Part shown: in pieces, positions 57,650 through 64,000 of the stretch
How positions within the stretch are numbered: the stretch's first letter is position 1
Layout of the letters: each line of letters opens with the position of its first letter
Assembly (NCBI GenBank): GCA_022571215.1
Contig: JACZYG010000006.1
Coordinates: forward strand, 48,578 to 112,577
Length of the DNA stretch: 64,000 nt
Direction: 5' to 3'
Source of the DNA: Fidelibacterota bacterium
GTDB taxonomy: Bacteria; Fidelibacterota; SORT01
Position numbers and translations under genes: made by a program
Notes under the pieces: generated by a model
The model's database searches: none
What the model was told of the DNA's origin: nothing
Seen by the model: only the letters and a program-made list of their open reading frames with translations

Positions 57650-58234
57650 TTATGCTACTCCAAAGGAGATAGCTAAATCTTTTGGAATATTCAATGAAAT
57701 TGTAATCCTTTTACCTATCCTCCTTAAGCATTTTGATATTCCTGAAGGGGAACTATTGAAGATTGACGAGAGCTCCTTCAGCTGATAGCCCTCCATTCTC
57801 TTGATGAGAATCGATCGGTCTCTTACAGACAGATTGGTTAGGAAGTTTTGAAAATCTATCCTAAACGCAATCTTGTCTGCTATAGGTGCCGCTCTCCTAT
57901 GGAATGAGTCCGTCAACAGATCGTCTGTACCTTCTTCCCCACTCAAGTGCAATATCTTAACATCACCTTTGTAGTATCTCAATTTAGAATACACATCTTT
58001 GGTTCCGTTGTGTCCCTTATTTCCGAAGTGCCGAAGCTTGCAGCGACGGAGTTCCCCAGCCCTTAGTTGCATGAAATTTACTAACTCTCCAATAGTAAGC
58101 TCAGTTCCTCTTGAAAGTTTACTGCGATAGTTGGTATATGTAAGGCAGAGGAGATCCTGTTTAAGATCTTTATCACCTCTCGATATTCTATCAGAATGCC
58201 TCTCTAAACCTGTATACAATTCCATGTATCCCAT
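57650..58234 (-). CDS. Small sigma-70-like / HTH regulatory protein
   Basis: A 194-residue protein resembling a divergent sigma factor. The N-terminal half is helical (DKDLKQDLLCLTYTNYRSKL, weakly like region 2). The C-terminal part LSVRDRSILIKRMEGYQLKELSSIFNSSPSGISKCLRRIG is a clear region-4-type helix-turn-helix. I choose the ATG ending at 58234 because GAGGAG lies six bases upstream; a GTG two codons earlier overlaps that site. It lies between two IS elements and next to a truncated gene, so it is probably part of an acquired island. The leader upstream is unusual (see the leader ORF and hairpin). Confidence 0.65.
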   Translation of the reverse strand: MGYMELYTGLERHSDRISRGDKDLKQDLLCLTYTNYRSKLSRGTELTIGELVNFMQLRAGELRRCKLRHFGNKGHNGTKDVYSKLRYYKGDVKILHLSGEEGTDDLLTDSFHRRAAPIADKIAFRIDFQNFLTNLSVRDRSILIKRMEGYQLKELSSIFNSSPSGISKCLRRIGKRITISLNIPKDLAISFGVA

Positions 58235-58238
58235 GACC

Positions 58239-58274
58239 ACCTCCTCGTTAAATTTGTTATTCGCCAGAGGAGGT
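58239..58274 (-). promoter_or_regulatory. Shine-Dalgarno-sequestering hairpin
   Basis: On the minus strand ACCTCCTC (58274-58267) is a perfect complement of GAGGAGGT (58246-58239), the ribosome binding site of the sigma-like gene, with a 20-base loop. The upper strand could also pair with the leader ORF's own GGAGGTT, giving two exclusive structures. Confidence 0.5.
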
Positions 58275-58306
58275 TTTTGGATTAGATTCTTAGAGCCCTA
58301 TTATTC

Positions 58307-58348
58307 TCATATGAATCCGCTGAGAGTGCCGATTATAATACATTTCAT
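58307..58348 (-). CDS. Possible 13-residue leader peptide
   Basis: On the minus strand ATG at 58348 opens 13 codons (MKCIIIGTLSGFI) ending TGA at 58307. GGAGG lies five bases before the ATG, an ideal spacing. The ORF ends 72 bases upstream of the start of the sigma-like gene. It contains TATAAT, so the same bases could be a -10 box instead. Translation is unproven. Confidence 0.35.
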   Translation of the reverse strand: MKCIIIGTLSGFI

Positions 58349-58543
58349 GCTAACCTCCATCTTGATTATTTGGTAATAATGTGAAAAATGGACCATAATA
58401 TTTCCCATTTCTCTACTATACATATACGTTAAAATGAGTGGAAATATCTCTATTATGCGACCAATCTAGGGCTACATCAGATAATGCATTGTCCAAAATA
58501 GGTCAATAAGGCTTAATTATGGGAATATTCATTAGAGACGGTG
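58349..58543. other. AT-rich spacer without recognised features
   Basis: Between the leader ORF and the left end of the IS3-type element I find no ORF, terminator or repeat. It probably holds the promoter of the sigma-like gene. Confidence 0.4.
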
Positions 58544-58555
58544 TGGAGTGAACCC

Positions 58556-59455
58556 CTAAACTGGGACACTTTCTTCCTGTTTTAAGGACATTTCTAATCT
58601 TCTTTCCTCGAATGCATTTTCAAATTCAACTGGCGAGTTATATCCCAATGCTGAGTGCAACCGCCTCTTATTGTAAACCTCATTGATGTAGTAAGCAATA
58701 TAATCGTACGCCTCCTCAAAGGATTCATATTCATTTAACAGGACCTCCTCGTATTTCAATGTCTTGATGAATGACTCGATAGTGGCGTTATCATAGGGAT
58801 TACCCTTTCGCGACATACTAACAATTATTCCATGCTGCTTCAACATCTCTATATATTTACCTGAAGCATATTGCACTCCTCTGTCGGAGTGATGGATCAA
58901 ACCCGGTTTGATAGAACGGTTTCTCAATGCCATCCTAAGCGCGCTAATGCTTAACCTCGTATCAATATCCCTTCCAAGCGACCATCCGACTATACGGCGA
59001 GTGAACTGATCCATTATCACAGCCAGATATACGAACTCTTTGGGAAGTCTGATATACGTTATATCCGCAACCCACAACTGATCTGGAGCGGTGGGCTTTA
59101 CTTCTTTAGCCAAGTTGGGATAGATACCAAGATGGTGCCTGGAATCAGTCGTTCGTACAGAACCCCTTTTACGCTTACATAACAGGTCGTTACTGCGCAT
59201 AAGTCTGAGTACACGCTTGTGATTTATTCGGTATCCCATTCGCTGTAATGCCTTTGTCACTCTGCGATACCCGTATCCCGGCATATCAACACAGATATGT
59301 TCAATATTCTCAATTAGATTCGCTTCAATTGAATCGACCTTTTCCTTAACGCTTGATAGAAACCGGTAAAGACCGCTACGGCTGACTTCTGTGATTTCAC
59401 ACAAAGCCCCTTTGGGGAATCCTACAGAATGTTGTGCGATCAGTGTATAGATCAT
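58556..59455 (-). CDS. IS3-family transposase OrfB (DDE integrase)
   Basis: A 299-residue catalytic part. An HTH_21-like N-terminal region (SIEANLIENIEHIC, MPGYGYRRVTKAL) precedes the rve integrase core with DDE residues in WVADITYI, HHSDRGVQYAS and NATIESFIKTLK, ending with YNKRRLHSALGYNSPVEFE. Its ATG overlaps the orfA stop (ATGA). It is normally made as an OrfAB fusion by -1 frameshifting at 59512-59518. Confidence 0.95.
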   Translation of the reverse strand: MIYTLIAQHSVGFPKGALCEITEVSRSGLYRFLSSVKEKVDSIEANLIENIEHICVDMPGYGYRRVTKALQRMGYRINHKRVLRLMRSNDLLCKRKRGSVRTTDSRHHLGIYPNLAKEVKPTAPDQLWVADITYIRLPKEFVYLAVIMDQFTRRIVGWSLGRDIDTRLSISALRMALRNRSIKPGLIHHSDRGVQYASGKYIEMLKQHGIIVSMSRKGNPYDNATIESFIKTLKYEEVLLNEYESFEEAYDYIAYYINEVYNKRRLHSALGYNSPVEFENAFEERRLEMSLKQEESVPV

Positions 59456-59784
59456 CTCTCTCCATCCATTGGGATCTTTGCTCCCCCATTGCTCTCTAGC
59501 CGTCTTAAGACTTTTTTTAGGAACCCATTCTCCATGGTCAAACTTCCGACCTTTCGCTCTAACTCGGCAATACGGGCTTCTGCATCCAAATTCTCAAACT
59601 CCCTGGATCCACCCCTCTTAAAAGCTTTTTCAGGGTTCTCTCTGTACAGACGAAGCCATTTATAGACCAAATGAGGACTAAGTTGATATCTGCGAGCAAC
59701 TCGGGCCGCGGATAGCCCACTCTCGACTTTACGAACTACGTCAATCTTAAAAGAACTCCCATACCTACGTCGACTTCCTGTCAT
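59452..59784 (-). CDS. IS3-family transposase OrfA
   Basis: A 110-residue DNA-binding part: helix-turn-helix SGLSAARVARRYQLSPHLVYKW at about 22-43, then a leucine-zipper-like coiled coil (EARIAELERKVGSLTMENGFLKK) used for dimerisation. It contains the frameshift heptamer near its 3' end and ends in a TGA overlapping the orfB ATG. Confidence 0.93.
   Translation of the reverse strand: MTGSRRRYGSSFKIDVVRKVESGLSAARVARRYQLSPHLVYKWLRLYRENPEKAFKRGGSREFENLDAEARIAELERKVGSLTMENGFLKKVLRRLESNGGAKIPMDGER
59512..59518 (-). promoter_or_regulatory. Slippery heptamer for -1 frameshift between orfA and orfB
   Basis: On the minus strand the run A AAA AAA is in the orfA frame (CTA AAA AAA GTC). After a -1 slip, the new frame has no stop: it reads SLKTAREQWGSKDPNGWREM and joins orfB. 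IS3 elements use this mechanism. Confidence 0.8.
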
Positions 59785-59856
59785 TGTCTGTTTTCCTCCC
59801 GGTTTTATTGTGTCTAAAATAACCAGGAAAGTGTCTCACGCAATGGGTGCACTCAA

Positions 59857-60167
59857 ATTAGTGTTCTAACGATTTAGAGAAGGCCTTAAACGGTTTAATG
59901 ATCAATCAATTATTATAGTTAGCATAAATAGGTCTAAAAAAATATTTATGTCGGTCTTCTCTGTAAAGGTGAAATCAGTGGCAGCATATTGCCAAAATGG
60001 AAACATTTAAAGATATCTTTTTAGTTAAATCAGTTTTTGATTTTATAATGATACTCTGTAACGATGTGCATTATTGTGTTTAGAATTCTTTTTTAAAACT
60101 GATTAAAGTTTGGTACGTATTTTGCCATAATATTCATTATGGATAATAATTATAAAGAAAGAAGTTA
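59857..60167. other. Spacer between IS3 element and Rrf2 gene
   Basis: About 310 AT-rich bases with no credible ORF. The dyad at 60125-60142 (listed) lies near its right end. I found no consensus promoter with good spacing. Confidence 0.45.
60125..60142. promoter_or_regulatory. Candidate operator of Rrf2 regulator
   Basis: CCATAAT and ATTATGG flank ATTC, a perfect 7-bp dyad 25 bases before the start of the Rrf2 gene, where an autoregulating dimer would bind. Confidence 0.5.
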
Positions 60168-60617
60168 ATGAATATATCACTAACAACAACATATGCGATT
60201 AAGGCGATGTTGCATATAGTCCGTGTTGAGAAAGATAATTATATAAAGGGTGCCGAGATCGCTGAAAAGCAAAAAATACCAAAAATCTATTTATTCAAAG
60301 TGATGAACAATCTCCAATTAGCCGGAATTGTCAAATCAAAGAGAGGGGCACAAGGAGGATATTTTTTAGCTAAAAAAGCTGATCAAATTACACTATTAGA
60401 TATATTTAGGGCCACAGACAGTTCCCTTACACCAAGTATCTGTTTATTAGGTAATAAAGATTGTGGTGGAATCACCGAATGTAACCTTCATAATGCATGG
60501 GCCAAAGCAAATGAAGAGATTAATGATATACTCAACGGATTTACATTGAAGATGTTGAAAGAGAGAAAAAATCTAAATGAATTTGGTTTGAATGAAAAAG
60601 TTAATATTTCTAAATAA
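60168..60617 (+). CDS. Rrf2-family transcriptional regulator with Fe-S cysteines
   Basis: A 149-residue winged-helix regulator. The HTH covers about residues 1-65 (TTTYAIKAMLHI, GAEIAEKQKIPKIYLFKVMNNL, RGAQGGYFLA in the wing). The sensor loop has Cys92, Cys99 and Cys105, with His108 nearby. This is close to the IscR arrangement (Cys92, 98, 104, His107) and to NsrR (93, 99, 105), so it probably binds an Fe-S cluster and senses NO, O2 or iron state. The porin gene starts 13 bases after its stop, which suggests it controls that gene and perhaps the chemoreceptor. Confidence 0.88.
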   Translation: MNISLTTTYAIKAMLHIVRVEKDNYIKGAEIAEKQKIPKIYLFKVMNNLQLAGIVKSKRGAQGGYFLAKKADQITLLDIFRATDSSLTPSICLLGNKDCGGITECNLHNAWAKANEEINDILNGFTLKMLKERKNLNEFGLNEKVNISK

Positions 60618-60630
60618 AAGAGGAAGATAA

Positions 60631-61860
60631 ATGATGAAAGCGGCAATAAATTATATGTTTACCATACAATTATTTCTAATCATAGCAATAGTACTGACCA
60701 GTTCTTTAGTGTTATTGGGTCAGGATTTAAAAGTTACTGGCCAGGTGAGACATCGGAGTGAAAGAGTCGATAAAGATTTTTCTGACCAGACCGCAAGCTT
60801 TGGCTTCAGTTTTCTCCGAACCCGATTAAATATGAAGTTTACTAACGAAAAGAATCATGCGTTTATTCAGATTCAGGATTCACGGAAGTTTGGAGATGCA
60901 ACAAATACTCTGACTGACGGAAGCGCTGATCTGCTTGATTTTCATCAGGCATATTTTGTCCTTTCGGATTTCGCTACGGAAGGATTAAACGTAAAATTAG
61001 GCAGGCAGGAAGTCAGTTTCGCAAACCAAAGATTAATAGGCGCCGTAGGCTGGCATAATGTTGCTCGTTCGTTTGACGGTGTATTAATATCCTATTCTGA
61101 TGAAAAATATTTAGCAACTGCTTTTTCATTGAAAGAGACAGAAACATCGGCAGTGGGAGACGTAGGAGATAAGGATGTACGTGGAGTTTGGGTTGAGACC
61201 TCTTTCTTTGCTCCCACCAGAGTTGATCTGTTCTTTATAAATCAAACTTTAAATCCCGGAGATGTATTAAACAGAAATACATTCGGTGTTTATTCCAAGG
61301 GAAGTTACGATTTAGGATCTTTTAAGTTATCCCAGGAGATTGATATCGCCTCACAAAGTGGAACAAATGGCGGTAACAATGTCAGCGCTTCCTTGATAGG
61401 CTCGAGAATAAAATTAATTGCCAAAGATACTCCCCTTAAATATTGGGTAGGTTTCGGGTATGATATGGTATCGGGTGATGACTCTGCAACAGATGATGAC
61501 GAAGCGTTTAATACATTGTATGCTACAAATCATAAGTATTATGGATTTATGGATTATTTCCTGAATGTACCTGCTCATACCAAAGGAGGCGGGTTGACGG
61601 ACATAATAGTGTCAGCCGGTTTGACACCTGCCAGCAAATTATCAGCGAAAGTTGATTATCATCTGATGTCCACTTCTCAGGATGTTCCGTCAGGTAATGA
61701 TATAGGAAGTGAAATAGATTTTACAGGCTCCTATGGATATAGCAAAGATCTGAAGATCGTAGCCGGTGTATCAATCTTTTCACCTGGGGATGTATTCAAA
61801 GCATGGAATGGCGAGGACACATCCACGTGGGGATATTTAATGACGGTTTATAATTTCTAA
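60631..61860 (+). CDS. Outer-membrane porin, alginate-export (AlgE-like) family
   Basis: A 409-residue beta-barrel with a signal peptide ending near LLGQDL (about residue 33). RTRLNMKFTNEKNHAFIQIQDSR, KLGRQEVSFANQRLIGAVGW, NHKYYGFMDYFLN and a C-terminal GYLMTVYNF (terminal Phe) are features of the alginate export / OprD-like short-chain barrels in FCB bacteria. Real alginate transport is not implied. It is downstream of the Rrf2 gene and 36 bases before the chemoreceptor gene. Confidence 0.82.
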   Translation: MMKAAINYMFTIQLFLIIAIVLTSSLVLLGQDLKVTGQVRHRSERVDKDFSDQTASFGFSFLRTRLNMKFTNEKNHAFIQIQDSRKFGDATNTLTDGSADLLDFHQAYFVLSDFATEGLNVKLGRQEVSFANQRLIGAVGWHNVARSFDGVLISYSDEKYLATAFSLKETETSAVGDVGDKDVRGVWVETSFFAPTRVDLFFINQTLNPGDVLNRNTFGVYSKGSYDLGSFKLSQEIDIASQSGTNGGNNVSASLIGSRIKLIAKDTPLKYWVGFGYDMVSGDDSATDDDEAFNTLYATNHKYYGFMDYFLNVPAHTKGGGLTDIIVSAGLTPASKLSAKVDYHLMSTSQDVPSGNDIGSEIDFTGSYGYSKDLKIVAGVSIFSPGDVFKAWNGEDTSTWGYLMTVYNF

Positions 61861-61896
61861 ATTAAAAAAAGGACAATAAAAAGGGGGTAAATAGAA

Positions 61897-63930
61897 ATGA
61901 GATGGACGATTGGAAGAAAGATAGGTGTCGGTTTTGTTGGTGTCATACTGCTGATGGTAGTGAGCGGAGTAGTCACAATCGTGTTGATGAGCAGTACTCA
62001 GAAAGTGGGCAATCGTATAGCAGAGCTAAGGACGCCAACAGCTCAGAACAGTTTGAAGCTCCTAAACGGAATTAACGAATCTCTTGCGGGGTTAAGAGGC
62101 TGGATGCTATTGGGCAATGAAAAGTTCAAAGCTGTCAGAGCTAAATCTTGGTCCGAATCAATAGATCCTGCTTACAGCGCACTGACGGAACTATCAAAAA
62201 ATTGGACAAACCCGAAGAATGTAGAACGTCTTAAAGAATTAGGTACTTATTTGGAGGAGTTCAGAAAATACCAGGTGGAAATTGAAGATATGGCGAATAC
62301 AGTACCGAATATTCCTGCATTCGAGATGTTGATTAGTGAGGCAGCACCTCGTGCCGGAATTATGTCTAAAAAAATAACAGAGATCATTGACTTAGAATTA
62401 CTGCGCAGTGCAAGTGAAGAACGTAAATCTGCACTTGGAATGATGGCAGATGTTAGGGGAACATTGGGTCTTGGACTGGCGAACATCCGCGCATATCTGC
62501 TTTCAGGTGATGTAGTCTTCCGTGATAAATTCACTACACTCTGGGCAAAAAACGAGAGACGCTTTAATGATCTTACGTCGGTTTATGATGGATTAAACGA
62601 TGCCCAGAAAAACGCATTTGATGAATTTGCAGCAGCAAGGGCTGAATTTGTCGAATTTCCGGATAAGATGTTTGCGTTACGAAGCGGCGTCGATTGGAAC
62701 ATAGCTAATCATTGGCTAGGAACTAAAGCAGCACCTGTCGCAAAATCACTAACTGAAGGGCTCACGGCGATGGTAGCAAATCAAAACGAGTTACTATCAA
62801 ATGATAACGCAACACTTCAATCATCGATGAATACTGTTTCTGTAATCACATTAGTGGTGACCGGGGTCAGCATTTTATTGGCGATCACAGTATCATTCCT
62901 TATCGCACGTAATATTACAGGAGCACTAAGCAAGGTAAATGCCATGATCAAAGATATAGCTGAAGGCGAAGGTGATCTTACAAAGAGGTTGGACATAACG
63001 TCAAAAGATGAAGTAGGTGAACTCGCCGGATGGTTTAATATCTTTGTTGAGAAACTGCATGATGTTATCTCCCAGGTCAAGAGCAATACAGATGAAGTGG
63101 CGGCAGCGGCAACAGAAATAGCCTCGGCAGCTGAACAGGCTGCAGCGGGCGCTACCGAGCAGGAATCACAGGCAGGAGAAGTATCCTCCTCTGTAGAGCA
63201 GATGAGCGCAACGATAGTAGAAGCCTCTCAGAATGCGTCATCGGCGGCAGAATCGGCTAAGAACGCTGCATCTTCAGCTGAAGAAGGTGGAAATTTGGTC
63301 CAGCAGACATTAGATGGGATGCGGGCTATTGCAGAAACCGTCAAACATTCTTCGGAAACAATCGGTGAATTAGGTAAACGTTCGGATGAGATAGGAGAGA
63401 TAATCGAGGTTATTGACGATATAGCTGACCAGACGAACCTATTAGCACTGAACGCCGCTATAGAGGCAGCTAGAGCCGGAGAGCAAGGACGCGGATTTGC
63501 CGTTGTTGCAGACGAAGTGAGGAAACTGGCTGAACGAACGACAAAGGCCACCGCAGAGATTGCTTCAATGATAAAGAATATCCAGGAAGATACCGGCAGC
63601 GCAGTCGCTGCAATGGCAGAAGGGACGAAGCAGGTTGAAACTGGAAGCGAGCTAGCGGTGCAAGCAGGTGATTCGTTGGGTCAGATAGTCAGTGCAGCCA
63701 ACGAGGTTCAGACAATGGTCGAGCAGATAGCTACTGCATCGGATGAACAGTCTGCCGCCGTGGAACAGATATCGGGTAATGTGACCAGTATTGCCACCGT
63801 ATCTAGAGAAAGCGCAAAGGGATCTGAACAGATGGCAGCGGCATCGGAGCAGCTTAATCGACAGACGGAGTCACTGCTGGGATTGGTTGGTCAGTTCAAG
63901 TTGAAAGAAGCTAAGGCGGATAAATCTTGA
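61897..63930 (+). CDS. Methyl-accepting chemotaxis protein with double helical sensor
   Basis: A 677-residue chemoreceptor. It has a membrane helix at about 11-33, a long helical periplasmic region (about 34-312), a second helix at about 314-336, HAMP (about 337-390, [17 protein letters not shown]) and a cytosolic signalling rod whose tip reads [35 protein letters not shown]. The periplasmic part looks like two similar helical bundles ('[20 protein letters not shown]' and '[19 protein letters not shown]'), as in HBM-type sensors for organic acids. No che genes are in the window. AAGGGGG precedes the ATG. Confidence 0.92.
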   Translation: MRWTIGRKIGVGFVGVILLMVVSGVVTIVLMSSTQKVGNRIAELRTPTAQNSLKLLNGINESLAGLRGWMLLGNEKFKAVRAKSWSESIDPAYSALTELSKNWTNPKNVERLKELGTYLEEFRKYQVEIEDMANTVPNIPAFEMLISEAAPRAGIMSKKITEIIDLELLRSASEERKSALGMMADVRGTLGLGLANIRAYLLSGDVVFRDKFTTLWAKNERRFNDLTSVYDGLNDAQKNAFDEFAAARAEFVEFPDKMFALRSGVDWNIANHWLGTKAAPVAKSLTEGLTAMVANQNELLSNDNATLQSSMNTVSVITLVVTGVSILLAITVSFLIARNITGALSKVNAMIKDIAEGEGDLTKRLDITSKDEVGELAGWFNIFVEKLHDVISQVKSNTDEVAAAATEIASAAEQAAAGATEQESQAGEVSSSVEQMSATIVEASQNASSAAESAKNAASSAEEGGNLVQQTLDGMRAIAETVKHSSETIGELGKRSDEIGEIIEVIDDIADQTNLLALNAAIEAARAGEQGRGFAVVADEVRKLAERTTKATAEIASMIKNIQEDTGSAVAAMAEGTKQVETGSELAVQAGDSLGQIVSAANEVQTMVEQIATASDEQSAAVEQISGNVTSIATVSRESAKGSEQMAAASEQLNRQTESLLGLVGQFKLKEAKADKS

Positions 63931-64000
63931 CACAGCTAACTACTGATAACGAATCAGCCGAAAGCACTTAATAACTTGTAAATAAGTTTAAACTCAAGGA

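Larger units (their letters stand above)
58544..59856 (-). mobile_element. IS3-family insertion sequence
   Basis: About 1.3 kb with orfA and orfB on the minus strand. The ends show imperfect inverted repeats: TGGAGTGAACCC at the left and the complement of TTGAGTGCACCC at the right, with GACACTTTC shared further in. About 21 of 30 positions agree. I see no matching target duplication, so the exact ends may be off by a few bases. Both reading frames look intact. Confidence 0.88.

Overview
The window looks like chromosomal DNA from a Gram-negative, didermic bacterium of the FCB type. It carries Kdo and lipopolysaccharide genes (kdsB, kdsA, kdsC, kdsD, lptC, lptB, lpxH), diaminopimelate epimerase, several lipoproteins and outer-membrane barrels, and one protein with a type IX secretion (Por) sorting tail. 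A Marinimicrobia-like or related FCB lineage is my inference; no rRNA or other marker in the window settles it. Gene density is high, many genes overlap by 1-8 bases, and TTG starts are frequent. Several promoters fit TTGACN-17 bp-TANNNT.

Layout. 1-7.1 kb: the 3' part of a CCA-adding enzyme gene, then a TolC / adaptor / ABC ATPase / two-permease efflux operon. 7.2-19.7 kb: a long co-directional block of gatC, kdsB, pyrG, kdsA, kdsC, kdsD, lptC, lptB, rpoN, hflK, hflC, hslV, hslU and argF. It joins Kdo synthesis (with CTP supply) and LPS export to sigma-54 and membrane or cytosolic proteolysis. 19.8-29.6 kb: mostly minus-strand genes (two lipoproteins, lpxH, a T9SS-targeted protein broken by one TAG, rlmN, ygfZ, a LysM lipoprotein), with msrPQ and an osmC pseudogene on the plus strand. 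A cluster of short hairpins lies at 22.7-23.1 kb. 29.8-56.3 kb: plus-strand housekeeping genes, including a large peptidase/PD40/barrel fusion, radA, tgt, a selenoprotein of the AhpD-like peroxidase-related family, dapF, a sugar-nucleotide gene, an RsbU-type phosphatase, an acyl-CoA ligase, an EF-G-like GTPase, HIT and HAD proteins, a Trm112-like protein, a UDP-sugar dehydrogenase, metH, and an aminotransferase/sulfotransferase pair. 56.3-59.9 kb: an accessory island with an IS1595-type element, a gene truncated at its edge, a small sigma-like gene with an unusual leader, and an IS3-type element. 60.1-63.9 kb: an Rrf2-type Fe-S regulator, an outer-membrane porin and a chemoreceptor.

The most notable item is the single reading frame at 36509-37057. 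It has an in-frame TGA exactly at the second catalytic Cys of a CxxC motif, followed 11 nt later by a hairpin of bacterial SECIS form. Other items worth checking are a lone in-frame TAG inside an otherwise perfect T9SS sorting domain, a leader-peptide ORF and mutually exclusive Shine-Dalgarno pairings upstream of the sigma-like gene, and the hairpin array at 22.7-23.1 kb. No tRNA, rRNA, CRISPR array or replication origin was seen.
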